This document shows positions 1-8,678 of a stretch of 64,000 bases of DNA, one piece after another (within the stretch, counting starts at the first letter, position 1; every line of letters starts with the position of its first letter). Where the stretch lies: positions 71,248 to 135,247 of the forward strand of contig JAECQY010000005.1 of assembly GCA_016000045.1 (NCBI GenBank). Reading direction: 5' to 3'. Under the pieces are notes generated by a model. That model did not search any database. It saw only the letters and a list, made by a program, of their open reading frames with translations, and was not told where the DNA came from. The position numbers were made by a program, and so were the translations under genes. This DNA comes from Myxococcaceae bacterium. GTDB lineage: Bacteria; Myxococcota; UBA727; JABDBI01.

Positions 1-2
1 CC

Positions 3-599
3 AGTCCGCTGGGAAGCGCACTGATTTTAGTCGGCATCGGCTTTAAACTCAGTCTCGTTCCCTTTCATCTTTGGACAGGAGATGTTTACGCAGACTCTCC
101 GTGGTGCGCAATGAGTACCCTAGCCACCGTTTCGAAAGCAGCCGTGATCAGCCTACTTCCCAAGTTAAACTTTGACCCGAAGAACCTCAAAGTTTTGGGC
201 CTTATCGCCATTCTATCCATGCTAGGAGGCAGCCTGCTCATGCTGCGACAACAAAATCTAGCTCGATTTCTAGCCTATTCTTCGATCGCGCACATGGGTT
301 TTGCCCTCGCGGGTTGGATGGTCCAAGCGGATATTACCTACTACATGGCTGCCTATCTTCTATCCGTTTGGATCTTACTGGCAGGTTCGAACTCTCGATT
401 CTTCACGATTCTTGGGTTATTTTCGCTCATGGGATTGCCGGTATTGCCTCTATTTTGGGGAAAATATCAGATTCTTCTTTTGGCATTTTCACATCGAAAC
501 TGGCCTTTGTTTGGATTTTTCCTTGCTTCCAGCCTGATTGGTGTCTATGGATACGCACGAATGATTGCAAAATCAACTCAAGAAAAGGTTATTCTATGA
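3..599 (+). CDS. nuoN: NADH-quinone oxidoreductase subunit N, C-terminal part
   Basis: C-terminal 198 codons of a proton-pumping membrane subunit of respiratory complex I; the N-terminus lies outside the window. The open frame runs in from the left edge and contains the family hallmark GFKLSLVPFHLWTGDVYADS (residues about 13-32 of the visible part), which matches the NuoN/MrpD-type loop and helix with its conserved lysine and histidine. Several hydrophobic segments follow, then the SSIAHMGFALAGW segment typical of NuoN (helix with conserved His). The first in-frame ATG is at 111, but the conserved sequence before it shows that it is not the start. The stop overlaps the next start (ATGA), so the downstream lipoprotein gene is probably co-translated with the end of the nuo operon. 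Confidence 0.9.
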   Translation, partial: SPLGSALILVGIGFKLSLVPFHLWTGDVYADSPWCAMSTLATVSKAAVISLLPKLNFDPKNLKVLGLIAILSMLGGSLLMLRQQNLARFLAYSSIAHMGFALAGWMVQADITYYMAAYLLSVWILLAGSNSRFFTILGLFSLMGLPVLPLFWGKYQILLLAFSHRNWPLFGFFLASSLIGVYGYARMIAKSTQEKVIL

Positions 600-1456
600 A
601 ATCAGCGATGGTTTTTTCTTTGCTGTTTGGAGTCCTGAGCTGCACTCCCAAGGCTCCGCCCTCGCCTGTGCACGTTCCTTTGATCGGCATTCCTCTCGAA
701 GGCTTAAGCGCGGTTCAGTTGTCTTGGCTGAGCAAGTTACTGAACACCGAAATTTGCCCCTGCACCGAATGCGCTCAGTCCTTTGCCGAGTGCTTACCCA
801 AATGCAAGCCTGCTCGTTTGCTCGCAACTTGGGCAACCGACCGCTTAAGAGAAGGTGTACCGCCCGAAGCGATGCAATCCGCCATCAGCCAAGAAATCAA
901 CTCCGGCTTTGGTACCCAGCCTCAACTGATCGATTTGGATGGTTATTCCAAGGGAAGCCCCCAGGCTCCCATCACCCTCGTTGAATTTGCTGATTTTGAG
1001 TGCGCTCATTGCAAAACGACCACTCAAACACTCGATCAACTCTTAAAGCTTCACCCCCGAGACCTTCGGCTGATCTATAAGCATTTTCCCTTAGAAGGCC
1101 ATAAAATGGCTAAGCAAGCCAGCCTTGCCGCAGAAGCCGCTGGGCTTCAGGGTCGTTTTTGGCCCATGCATCAATTGCTTTTTGAGGCCTCTCATTTAAG
1201 CTCCGAGTCTTTCGAAGCCCATGCAAAAAAGTTGGGTTTAAATTTAAATCGATTCAAACAAGATCTTCAATCGCCTAAAATTCAAAAACGTCTCGAGCAA
1301 AATTTAGAAGAGGGCCAGCTCTTGGGAGTCGAAGGAACACCCAGCCTGTTTTTTAACGGACGGCCTTTTCATCTGTCCACGGATCTAAGAGGTCTTGAAC
1401 TTCGTTTGGCTATGGAAAAATCACGCTCCGAAAGCACCTGCAGGGAAAAACCCTAG
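596..1456 (+). CDS. DsbA-family thioredoxin-like lipoprotein
   Basis: Predicted periplasmic, lipid-anchored thiol:disulfide protein of 286 aa. The start at 596 overlaps the nuoN stop by ATGA and begins a type II signal peptide ending V-L-S-C16. Residues about 120-280 form a DsbA/thioredoxin_4 domain: APITLVEFADFECAHC carries the CxxC redox pair (C136, C139), and VEGTPSLFFNGR carries the cis-Pro loop (TP). Before it lies a cysteine-rich stretch (C54, C56, C59, C66, C70) unlike classical DsbA. The open frame extends upstream to 314, but that part is antisense to codon conservation in nuoN and lacks the signal. Substrates are unknown. Link to complex I or cytochrome assembly is only positional. 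Confidence 0.85.
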   Translation: MKSAMVFSLLFGVLSCTPKAPPSPVHVPLIGIPLEGLSAVQLSWLSKLLNTEICPCTECAQSFAECLPKCKPARLLATWATDRLREGVPPEAMQSAISQEINSGFGTQPQLIDLDGYSKGSPQAPITLVEFADFECAHCKTTTQTLDQLLKLHPRDLRLIYKHFPLEGHKMAKQASLAAEAAGLQGRFWPMHQLLFEASHLSSESFEAHAKKLGLNLNRFKQDLQSPKIQKRLEQNLEEGQLLGVEGTPSLFFNGRPFHLSTDLRGLELRLAMEKSRSESTCREKP

Positions 1457-1500
1457 GTTTCAATCAATTTAGAATTGACAGAATATAAGGATTTGATAAA

Positions 1501-2553
1501 TTGGTTTTAGTGATTAAATTGCTCAAAAATTCTGTTTTTTTTATCATTTTATTGCTTACTGCATGCAATCCGAGCTGGAATCTAAGCTCTGAAAAAACGC
1601 AAAAAATCCCGCTCGACACGCGCGATTGGCAAAAGAGACCTCTCGAAGGAGAGGACCCGCCAGAGCACCCATTGGCTCCCGAAGAGCTCATTCTGCCGAT
1701 TCGCCAATTGAAGCTTATTCTCACAAACGATACGCAAGAACAGCTTGCCCTCTTTGCCGTGAAACTACGCGAGCAAGCGTCGCCTCTGCTCAACGTTTCC
1801 AACTTTCTTAGCGTGGCTCAGGTTGCTGAGTCTGTTGGAAAAGACGATGAACTGTTGAAAAATCTGTTTAGATGGCTACGCCTTTTGATGGATGTCCAAT
1901 CGCAAAAACAAACAGAGACAAACCCAACGATTCCGAAATTTCGCGAGATTGCTCAGAGCGAGGAAGCGCTTTTAGCTTTGCTGAGCATCCTGCAATATTC
2001 TAAGCTCGAGGATTGGAAACTGCTCCGTGACATATTCATACAAGCAAGCACCCATTCGAATGAACGCGATGCTTTTCTTTGCGCTCAGATCCAGGCTTCC
2101 AATCAAAGCTGGTGGGTAGACTACCTGCCCAATTGGATCCGAGAACGAGCCCTGCAATGCAGATGCCAAGGATCGGATTCGCTCATTCGCAGTTTAAATC
2201 AATTCTCACGAACGGAACTTAAAACCAAACTGGATGCTTTGAAGCCTTTGGGCTTATCCAACGATTTGGATGATCAAGAAATCACTTGGGCCGGAATCCG
2301 TCTCTTGCCGTTCCTGAGTCACCTGCCCCTGGATCGATGGACCACGATACAGCTCTGGGACTCCAAGACACTCCAAGACATGTTGCTTTCACTAGCAGAA
2401 CTCGCTGAACTGGTGGACTCTGCTCCCAAGCTCACTCCAGAAGAAACTGCGTTGAGCAAAACTCTATTTCAAGAACTTTATCAATATTATTCGGATCATC
2501 CGACCGATCCAATCGTTCCAGAATACCTAAAAAATCCAGGAGAAGGCGAATGA
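1501..2553 (+). CDS. Unknown lipoprotein (first of a pair)
   Basis: A 350-aa protein I do not recognise. The likely start is TTG at 1501, preceded by AAGGA at 1487-1491. It opens a lipoprotein signal: two lysines, a run of hydrophobic residues, then L-T-A-C22. The mature part is acidic to neutral, helix-rich and leucine-rich, with no visible catalytic motif or membrane segment. Its stop overlaps the start of a second lipoprotein gene (ATGA). The two have similar size and helical character, so they may form a complex at a membrane face. Function cannot be deduced. Confidence 0.75.
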   Translation: MVLVIKLLKNSVFFIILLLTACNPSWNLSSEKTQKIPLDTRDWQKRPLEGEDPPEHPLAPEELILPIRQLKLILTNDTQEQLALFAVKLREQASPLLNVSNFLSVAQVAESVGKDDELLKNLFRWLRLLMDVQSQKQTETNPTIPKFREIAQSEEALLALLSILQYSKLEDWKLLRDIFIQASTHSNERDAFLCAQIQASNQSWWVDYLPNWIRERALQCRCQGSDSLIRSLNQFSRTELKTKLDALKPLGLSNDLDDQEITWAGIRLLPFLSHLPLDRWTTIQLWDSKTLQDMLLSLAELAELVDSAPKLTPEETALSKTLFQELYQYYSDHPTDPIVPEYLKNPGEGE

Positions 2554-3512
2554 CTCGAAACTATTTTTATATTGCCTTTGTCCTGTTTCTTGCCTGTACC
2601 CCCAAAGGTCAATCGAAATCTCCGTCGACGCCCAAGCCTGCGACAGAATCAACGTTGAATATTCTCCAAGAAGCCCTCCAGCAAACAGGGGTTTGCTCTC
2701 CAGAAAAAGCGGAAATCATCCAGGCCAACGAAGCTCTTCTAATCGCCTGGATCGACTTCATCTCATCGCAACTCTCTCAAACTTGGACCTTCTCTCCGTC
2801 GACGCCCATCGACATAGGCCCGATGGCGGCTCAGTATTACAAACGCAGCGATCAGGCTACACTGGGAAACGATCTGGTTGGAATTGTGAAGAGCGAAAAC
2901 TTTGCACAGATGCGAAACGATACTGCCGATTGGCTAAGAGGTTTAGCGAACAATCAAGACCTTCTCGATCAACTCGTTCGCCTCAAAGAAGCCCTTGACT
3001 CCGACGCTGGAGCATCGATCGAAAGCCTATTCAAGATTCTGGCTACGCATCGCGTGGCTCAGAGGGATTTGCTTTCGAGTCTTAAAGTTTTTTCCTGCCC
3101 CAACCCCAGCGATCAAGATATTACGAACTCCTTATACCTTCCTGGCTTGCTACATGAAATGGAGCCACACATCTCTTCTATCCTCGTTGAGCCTTTATTA
3201 AATAGCCTCTTCGCGCTTCAAAAATACGATCTCAATCCCCCTGGGCGCTTGATAGCCTTTCTAAACCTGGCTCAACAACACTCAAATCGGAGCGATATCT
3301 GTTCCATCTCTTCCCTGAAACCCTATCGACCTTTCCTTCAGACACTGGCTTTTTTGGCCGCTGAACATCGAGGAATTCGGCTCTTGGATCTCATGATTCA
3401 AATCATGAGTCTAAACGATGCAGATCATTGCCAAAGCAGAGGCATCCGCCAAATTGAATCGAAGGATCTGAGCGATTTTCTTTTGCGTTTGGCTCATTTG
3501 CTCGCAACTTAA
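2550..3512 (+). CDS. Unknown lipoprotein (second of a pair)
   Basis: A 320-aa protein I do not recognise. It is translationally coupled to the preceding lipoprotein gene through a 4-base overlap. The N-terminus MTRNYFYIAFVLFLAC is a short signal with a lipobox-like F-L-A-C16 (position -3 is not canonical) followed by a Ser/Pro/Thr-rich linker. The remaining protein is mostly helical, with several cysteines (for example in GVCSPEK and VFSCPNP) that could form disulfides in the periplasm. About 120 bases without a clear gene separate it from the FadL-like gene downstream. Confidence 0.75.
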   Translation: MTRNYFYIAFVLFLACTPKGQSKSPSTPKPATESTLNILQEALQQTGVCSPEKAEIIQANEALLIAWIDFISSQLSQTWTFSPSTPIDIGPMAAQYYKRSDQATLGNDLVGIVKSENFAQMRNDTADWLRGLANNQDLLDQLVRLKEALDSDAGASIESLFKILATHRVAQRDLLSSLKVFSCPNPSDQDITNSLYLPGLLHEMEPHISSILVEPLLNSLFALQKYDLNPPGRLIAFLNLAQQHSNRSDICSISSLKPYRPFLQTLAFLAAEHRGIRLLDLMIQIMSLNDADHCQSRGIRQIESKDLSDFLLRLAHLLAT

Positions 3513-3632
3513 CGCATCGGGCTTCAAAACCAAGGCCTTGAGAACTTTCACGAATGTACTATGAGGGCTGCAGTATGAAATCCGCTTTTCCGCTTTTCCT
3601 AAAACCACTCAGGACTCGCCTTTAGAAACATC

Positions 3633-4823
3633 ATGAAAAATACCTTATTTAAGCTCATCGGGCTTTTCTGGCCCATTGCTGCATTAGCCGGTCCGATAGA
3701 AGATGTTTTTGGCGCGGGAGCTCGAAATAAAGCACTGGGTGGAGCAGGAGTCGCTATTGCGGAGGACTATACAGCCACTTTCTACAACCCATCGCTTCTG
3801 TCTTTTTGTCGAGGAAGCCGACTCTCGCTGGGTTATGATTACGTGCACACTGGCCTTCATGCTACACCGCCAGCAGAACAGCTGAACCATTACCAGTCCA
3901 TGAACTTAGGCTTATGCCTCAAGCCTCTGAGTACCGTCGGAATTGGCATTTATACCAACTTAAGCCTAGGCCCCATCGAATTTAACCCCAAAACAGAGGA
4001 CACAACGCCTACCTTTGTTCTCTACGGACCAGATCTCAAAGCATTTTCCATGATCATGGCAGTCGGATACGCTCCTTTTCCGTGGCTGACGATCGGAGCC
4101 GGCGCCAGTCTATCGACTTCTGTCAAGCTTGGAGCCAATCTCAATACCTCCATCGGAGCGCAAACTCCCGTTTCCGCTGAATTTCCGACGCAGATCTCTC
4201 CAATCTTAGGGGCACTCGTCGGGATTACGGGAGTTCCCATTCCTGAGTTAAAGCTTTCTTTGGTCTATCGTTCCACGAGCTATGGAGCCATCGACATCGT
4301 TCAGAAAACAGATTTGTACAACCAACCTTTGATCACCATCAACACCCAAGGATACCTAGCCTATTCGCCTCACCAGCTTGCTTTCGGCTCTTCTTACGTG
4401 TTTGATCACCGACTGATGGTGTCTGCGGATGCCACGCTTTATTTTTGGTCCGCTTATCCAGGTCGCTACCTGGAAATTGTCACCTCTCAAGCCTCCACTT
4501 TCGCTCCAGGAAAAACCATCTCCCAGGGAGGAAATCCTGGCTTTAGCAACATCTTGGTCCCTCGATTCGGTCTTGAGTACGAGGTGTGGGATAAACTTAA
4601 ACTCCGAGCTGGCTACTCTTACCGTTCAAGCCCAGTGGCAGATAACAGCTCTCTTTTGTTGGATGCCGCTGCCAATCGTTTTTCCCTCGGAGCCGGGTAT
4701 GAATTTCAGCTCTATCAAAATATTTTTCTCATCACAGACGTCTTTTTCTCAGCCGATGTCCTTCGAAACAATCGGGGTAGCGTTTTGAATATGGGTATAC
4801 TAATAGGCGCTGAATATGACTGA
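3633..4823 (+). CDS. FadL/OmpP1-family outer-membrane protein
   Basis: Predicted 14-strand outer-membrane barrel (396 aa) of the FadL/TodX family, whose members move hydrophobic compounds through the outer membrane. A Sec signal peptide (MKNTLFKLIGLFWPIAALAG, cleavage near residue 19) is followed by the family-typical N-terminal hatch: AGARNKALGGAGVAIAEDYTATFYNPSLLSF, in which the GGAGVA...D.TATFYNPS pattern is the recognisable mark. The rest is alternating hydrophobic strands ending ADVLRNNRGSVLNMGILIGAEYD. The substrate cannot be told from sequence. The end overlaps the cmk start by 8 bases, so cmk probably shares its transcript. Confidence 0.75.
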   Translation: MKNTLFKLIGLFWPIAALAGPIEDVFGAGARNKALGGAGVAIAEDYTATFYNPSLLSFCRGSRLSLGYDYVHTGLHATPPAEQLNHYQSMNLGLCLKPLSTVGIGIYTNLSLGPIEFNPKTEDTTPTFVLYGPDLKAFSMIMAVGYAPFPWLTIGAGASLSTSVKLGANLNTSIGAQTPVSAEFPTQISPILGALVGITGVPIPELKLSLVYRSTSYGAIDIVQKTDLYNQPLITINTQGYLAYSPHQLAFGSSYVFDHRLMVSADATLYFWSAYPGRYLEIVTSQASTFAPGKTISQGGNPGFSNILVPRFGLEYEVWDKLKLRAGYSYRSSPVADNSSLLLDAAANRFSLGAGYEFQLYQNIFLITDVFFSADVLRNNRGSVLNMGILIGAEYD

Positions 4824-5448
4824 TATCATTGCGATTGACGGACCCGCTGGTTCTGGAAAAAGCTCAGTGGCTCGGATGTTGGCCAATAAGCTGGGCCTTT
4901 TACATGTGGATACCGGGGCTATCTACCGAACCGTTGCGTTACGAGCCATCGAATTGGAACTTTCCTTAGACGATGCAAACGCGTTGGGCAATTTGGCTCG
5001 AAATTTGGAAATCATCGAGAAATCGGCTCTCATTCGTACAGAAGCGATCAGCCAAGCCGCTTCAAAAGTGAGCCAGTACCCAGAAGTACGTTCAAACCTG
5101 CTGGATTTGCAAAGACGCTTTGCTAAAGACTCCAAGACCGGAGCTGTATTAGAAGGCCGTGATATTGGAACGGTTGTATTTCCCAGTGCAACCCATAAGT
5201 TTTTCTTAACGGCTTCCAACGAGAAGCGAGCGGAACGACGCCTTCTGGAATTGGAAGCGCGCGGAGAGTCCGCGGATTACGAAACCGTCTTAAAAGAAAT
5301 TCTCGAACGAGATGAACGCGATCAAAATCGCTGCGTTGCCCCCCTTAAACCCGCTTTAGATGCGGTTGTTATTGATACGACCCAAGTCACCCTAGCCCAA
5401 GTTGTGGAAAGAATTTCTCTTGCGGTCCACCATCGAGGGTCTCTTTAG
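4816..5448 (+). CDS. cmk: Cytidylate kinase
   Basis: Transfers phosphate from ATP to CMP/dCMP in pyrimidine nucleotide recycling; cytoplasmic. At 210 aa it is near the usual size. The P-loop GPAGSGKSS is at residues 9-17, followed by LLHVDTGAIYRTVALRA (CMP-binding region) and LEGRDIGTVVFPSATHKFFLTAS (the GRDIGT motif that contacts CMP). The LID arginines (ERRLLELEARG) and the ERDERDQNR segment are also present. It starts inside the end of the FadL-like gene. A 7-bp inverted repeat spans its stop codon. Confidence 0.95.
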   Translation: MTDIIAIDGPAGSGKSSVARMLANKLGLLHVDTGAIYRTVALRAIELELSLDDANALGNLARNLEIIEKSALIRTEAISQAASKVSQYPEVRSNLLDLQRRFAKDSKTGAVLEGRDIGTVVFPSATHKFFLTASNEKRAERRLLELEARGESADYETVLKEILERDERDQNRCVAPLKPALDAVVIDTTQVTLAQVVERISLAVHHRGSL

Positions 5449-5454
5449 AGACCC
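5437..5454 (+). terminator. Possible terminator hairpin at the cmk stop
   Basis: GGGTCTC-TTTA-GAGACCC is a perfect 7-bp stem with a 4-base loop spanning the cmk stop codon. A T-rich stretch (ATTTTTATTTTT) follows only about 11 bases later, so it is not a textbook intrinsic terminator. It may end the 1.5-5.4 kb plus-strand unit before the opposite-strand genes. Confidence 0.35.
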
Positions 5455-5467
5455 AGTTTGGGAATTT

Positions 5468-6129
5468 TTATTTTTGATTCAGCTGGGCCAACGCTTCCAG
5501 AGAAAGGCCCGTTGCTTTCAAAATCGACTCCCGATCGATGCCAAGGATGAGAAGTTTTCGAGCGGTTTCTTCGATCGCCTTGACTTGACCGATCGCTTTG
5601 CCGATCTCCTTTCCCCTTGCCTCTCCTCTCGCTTCTCCTCTCACTTCGCCTTCAGAGAATCCCAGATCAAATTGCTCCTTCGCCGTCAACTCTTCGGCTT
5701 CCAACAACAGACACGCTCGGATGTACGCATCGTACTCTTCCGGAGTCCAGTTCGCTCGTTCCATCGTCTCAAACGCTTGATTCACGTAACGATCTCTGAG
5801 CATCGGGCGTGTTTTTTGCCTGTTTGTATTTGAGAAGTATAAGCATGAGCTCCATAATACTGCATGCGTTTTAAGAAGGTTGGACTTCGGCGGCATTGCA
5901 TTTCGATCAAAAAATAAGTCCCGCTTTCATCTTGGCATTTGAGGTCAAAGAGACTTCTTTTTCCTTGGCCTAAATCCGGGATTTGCTCCGTAGGAACAAA
6001 GTCGACCTGTTGGATTTTTTTACCGGCCGGTAAACGCAAGATACTGTTTAAAAAGTCCATCATTCGAATGGGATCGCTGAAAACTTTTTTAAACCCGACA
6101 TCGTTGGTGGGATCGAGATAACGCTGCAT
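5468..6129 (-). pseudogene. Rpn-family PD-(D/E)XK nuclease, disrupted
   Basis: Two minus-strand pieces in different frames make one broken gene of the recombination-promoting nuclease/'putative transposase' (PDDEXK_2) family. The N-terminal piece (6129 to about 5820) begins MQRYLDPTNDVGFKKVF, the family's signature opening, and contains FDLKCQDESGTYFLIEMQ with the D...ExQ nuclease motif. It runs out of frame soon after YYGAHAYTSQI. The C-terminal piece (from about 5815 to 5468) resumes with AFETMERANWTPEEYDAYI and a Gly/Glu/Ala/Arg-rich repeat (EVRGEARGEARGKE), as in intact relatives. The middle (roughly 100 residues in relatives) is missing. It is inactive unless a short fragment is used. 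It sits between cmk and tgt on the opposite strand to cmk. Confidence 0.75.
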
Positions 6130-6174
6130 GGATTCTAGAATAGCATGGGCGTTTGGTCCTGAAAAGATTTTCGC

Positions 6175-7299
6175 TCAAACCTCATCCGCTTGTATTTTTG
6201 CTCGATAGCTCGCCATCACTTGCACCATGACATGCAAGTTATGGATGCTCACCAGATTCATCGCAGTCGTCTCATGAGCGCGAAATAGATGATGCAAGTA
6301 CGATGCCGTGTAGTGCTGGCACGTATAACACGAGCAATCGTCCACCAAAGGTCTCAAAGAAAGGGCATAAGGCGCTCGTGTAACATTGTAGTGCATGCCT
6401 TCTTCTCGCAGCACGGTCCCGTGACGCGCGGCTTTGGTTGGATAAGAACTATCAAAGGTATCAATTCCAAGCGGTAGGCATTCTCGAATCGATGGCAAAT
6501 CACCGATTCCGAGTAAGTGATTTGGGCGCTCTCTGGGCACAGCGGGCATCACGTCCGTCAACATCGAAATCATTTCAGGCCGATTTTTACCCAAGCTGCC
6601 TCCGATTCCAAATCCATCAAAGGCTTGAGATCCCAGAATCTCGCAGCTCTTTTTGCGCAACTCAACATCGACTCCCCCATGAATCACCGCATACAAAGCT
6701 TGATGATTGGGGTTTGACAAATGCGTCTCCAACGAACGTTTTTCCCAACGATGCGTCCGTTCAAAAGACCGTTTGAGAGCTGCTTCATCAATATGATAAG
6801 GCGGTAGTTCGTCAAAGCTGATCAGGATATCTGCCCCAAGCTCTTTTTGAGCCTGTATGGAACTCTCAGGCGTCAAAAAAATCTTGTCGCCGTTGCGATA
6901 GGATTTAAACCACACGCCATCTTCTGTGATTTTTACGACGCTTTGGTTCGTTTTCTTCGTCCCTTGGCTTTTAAGCTCGCTCGCAACACCGCCATAGGCC
7001 AAGCTAAATACCTGAAAACCGCCGGAGTCCGTAATGAGTGGCTGAGTCCGATTCATAAACCGATGCAACCCACCAGCCTGTTCAATCAACTTCGATCCCG
7101 GCTGCAACATCAAGTGATAGGTATTGCAGAACATCAGCTGAATGCCCAAATCTTGAACGGTTTTGGAATCAAGCCCCTTAATGGTTCCGTTGGTTCCAAC
7201 CGCCACAAAGTTCGGGGTATCAATCACTCCGTGCGGAGTATGAATTCGAGCCACACGAGCTCGTGATTTTTTGGACGTGTGAAGAATCTCAAATTTCAT
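6175..7299 (-). CDS. tgt: tRNA-guanine transglycosylase
   Basis: Exchanges guanine-34 of GUN-anticodon tRNAs for the queuosine precursor preQ1 (or queuine in salvage lineages). It has 374 aa, the usual size. Diagnostic sequences are LITDSGGFQVFSL (substrate pocket), SFDELPPY (region around the FDE motif), HLLGIGDL, FDSSYPTKAARHGT, and the zinc site CSCYTCQHYT with the later HNLHVM histidine. It overlaps the upstream transporter gene by 4 bases (ATGA), forming a queuosine unit. No queC/D/E/F/G/A gene is seen nearby, so the source of the base is imported or encoded elsewhere. Confidence 0.95.
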   Translation of the reverse strand: MKFEILHTSKKSRARVARIHTPHGVIDTPNFVAVGTNGTIKGLDSKTVQDLGIQLMFCNTYHLMLQPGSKLIEQAGGLHRFMNRTQPLITDSGGFQVFSLAYGGVASELKSQGTKKTNQSVVKITEDGVWFKSYRNGDKIFLTPESSIQAQKELGADILISFDELPPYHIDEAALKRSFERTHRWEKRSLETHLSNPNHQALYAVIHGGVDVELRKKSCEILGSQAFDGFGIGGSLGKNRPEMISMLTDVMPAVPRERPNHLLGIGDLPSIRECLPLGIDTFDSSYPTKAARHGTVLREEGMHYNVTRAPYALSLRPLVDDCSCYTCQHYTASYLHHLFRAHETTAMNLVSIHNLHVMVQVMASYRAKIQADEV

Positions 7300-7931
7300 C
7301 GTGAAACAATCCCAATCACTCCAATCATGAGTACTTTCGTCAAATAGCTAAAAAGCAGAATCTGAGGAAGCGAATCGACGCTCCCGTAAAGACCCAGCAG
7401 GGTAAACAAGCACGTATCTAATAATTGCGAAACCAAAAGCGATAAAGTGCTTCGAACTCCCCAACGCCAATGTCCCCATCTTTGACGCAAGAACTGGTAA
7501 AAACGAATATCCAACTGCTGCACGACAAAAAACGAGGTCAGCGATGCCAAGAAAAGTCTCGGAGCTGGCATGAGCAATGCATAGTAATGCGGATGCATGT
7601 GATCCAATTTGCTTGGCATATACAGCAAATGAATCTGCGTGCTCAAGGCAAAAAAGAGCATACTTCCAAAGCAAAGCCAAGTCGCTCGCTTGGACTCTTC
7701 AAGGCCAAATCGCTCTTGCAGGAGGTTTAAACTGAAGATGCTTCCAATCGCAAACGCATCCGAACAGGTCACATGCAATCCAAAGAGATAAACTTGTTTT
7801 AAAACCAGTAAATTTGCCATAATCGCTTGCAGGCTAATCAAAACCAAAAGCGCTTCCCGGCCTATACCAGCCGCCCAAATCGATGCGCCCACCACCCAAG
7901 CAACTTGAAGCAATAAAACGAATTCGTTCAC
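7296..7931 (-). CDS. Queuosine-precursor transporter, YhhQ/DUF165 family
   Basis: Integral membrane protein of 211 aa with about six hydrophobic helices and the family pattern (LLVLKQVYLFGLHVTCSDAFAIGSIFSLNLLQE; the C-S-D...NL.QE segment is typical). Family members take up preQ0/preQ1 or queuine-type bases. Its stop overlaps the tgt start, so transporter and transglycosylase are made together: a scavenging arrangement. The start at 7931 overlaps the orn stop (7928) by 4 bases, giving a tightly coupled trio orn-yhhQ-tgt. Confidence 0.85.
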   Translation of the reverse strand: MNEFVLLLQVAWVVGASIWAAGIGREALLVLISLQAIMANLLVLKQVYLFGLHVTCSDAFAIGSIFSLNLLQERFGLEESKRATWLCFGSMLFFALSTQIHLLYMPSKLDHMHPHYYALLMPAPRLFLASLTSFFVVQQLDIRFYQFLRQRWGHWRWGVRSTLSLLVSQLLDTCLFTLLGLYGSVDSLPQILLFSYLTKVLMIGVIGIVSR

Positions 7932-8482
7932 AGAGGTTTAAAGCAGTGATCTTTAAAAAAGCGAAGCTCTTCAATACTCTGACGAATATCGGCAAGGGCC
8001 GTATGCGTGCTGGGTTTTTTCGGCGCTTTTAACTTATACCACTCATTCGCAATCAGCTTAATCGAAGAAACATCCAGCTGGCGATAGTTCAGATAAGCCT
8101 CTACCATCGGCATATAGGCTCGTAAAAAACAGCGATCCATGTAAATCGAGTTTCCGGCCAAATATCCTTTCTGAAAAGCCACATGCTCGCTCAAGACCTT
8201 CATGAGCTGCTGTTCCACTTGTTTCAAAGAAAGCAATGACTCACGAACTTTCTTGAGCAGACCATTCTTGGTATGCATCTCTCGTACAATTGGAACCATC
8301 TCCAATAAAGCGGATTCAGGCTGCCACAGAGTCGCTTCATAATGAGCCACTTCATTTAAAAATGGATCCGTAATCACCATCGCTGCTTGCAAAATGACAC
8401 ATTGACGCTCATTAAGCCCAGTCATTTCAAGGTCGATCCAGACCCAGCGTTCGGAGGGTGTGTAGTTGGTTCGTGCGTTCAT
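7928..8482 (-). CDS. orn: Oligoribonuclease
   Basis: DEDDh 3'-5' exoribonuclease that degrades 2-5-nt RNAs and pGpG; essential in many Gram-negatives. At 184 aa it has the standard size. Exo I motif WIDLEMTGLN (D and E metal ligands), Exo II region ILAGNSIYMDRCFLRAYMP (N...D), and Exo III HTALADIRQSIEELRFF (H and D) are all present. First gene of the orn-yhhQ-tgt set. About 200 bases separate it from the divergent comF gene; I see no convincing element there. Confidence 0.95.
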   Translation of the reverse strand: MNARTNYTPSERWVWIDLEMTGLNERQCVILQAAMVITDPFLNEVAHYEATLWQPESALLEMVPIVREMHTKNGLLKKVRESLLSLKQVEQQLMKVLSEHVAFQKGYLAGNSIYMDRCFLRAYMPMVEAYLNYRQLDVSSIKLIANEWYKLKAPKKPSTHTALADIRQSIEELRFFKDHCFKPL

Positions 8483-8678
8483 TTTATTTCCATTCTATAG
8501 GTCATCGGTGATTTGGAACTGGCACCATAGACTACACTCGCAATCCCAGCAACCTCTCGATTGGTTCATCTGCCTGAGTACAAGACAATCGAGCCTGATG
8601 ATTTAAAACAATTCAGAGTTTCGCTTCTAGATACGATCAGGAAATAGAGGTGCGCTTAGCCTGGTTCGGCCTCCCAAG

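Noticed and set aside
314..595. Long upstream extension of the DsbA-like frame
   Set aside because: It overlaps conserved nuoN coding sequence in another frame and would bury the lipoprotein signal; the ATG at 596 overlaps the nuoN stop and starts a clear signal peptide.
3575..3625. A 16-residue ORF (MKSAFPLFLKPLRTRL) before the FadL-like gene
   Set aside because: No more than expected by chance; only a weak purine stretch upstream and no further support.
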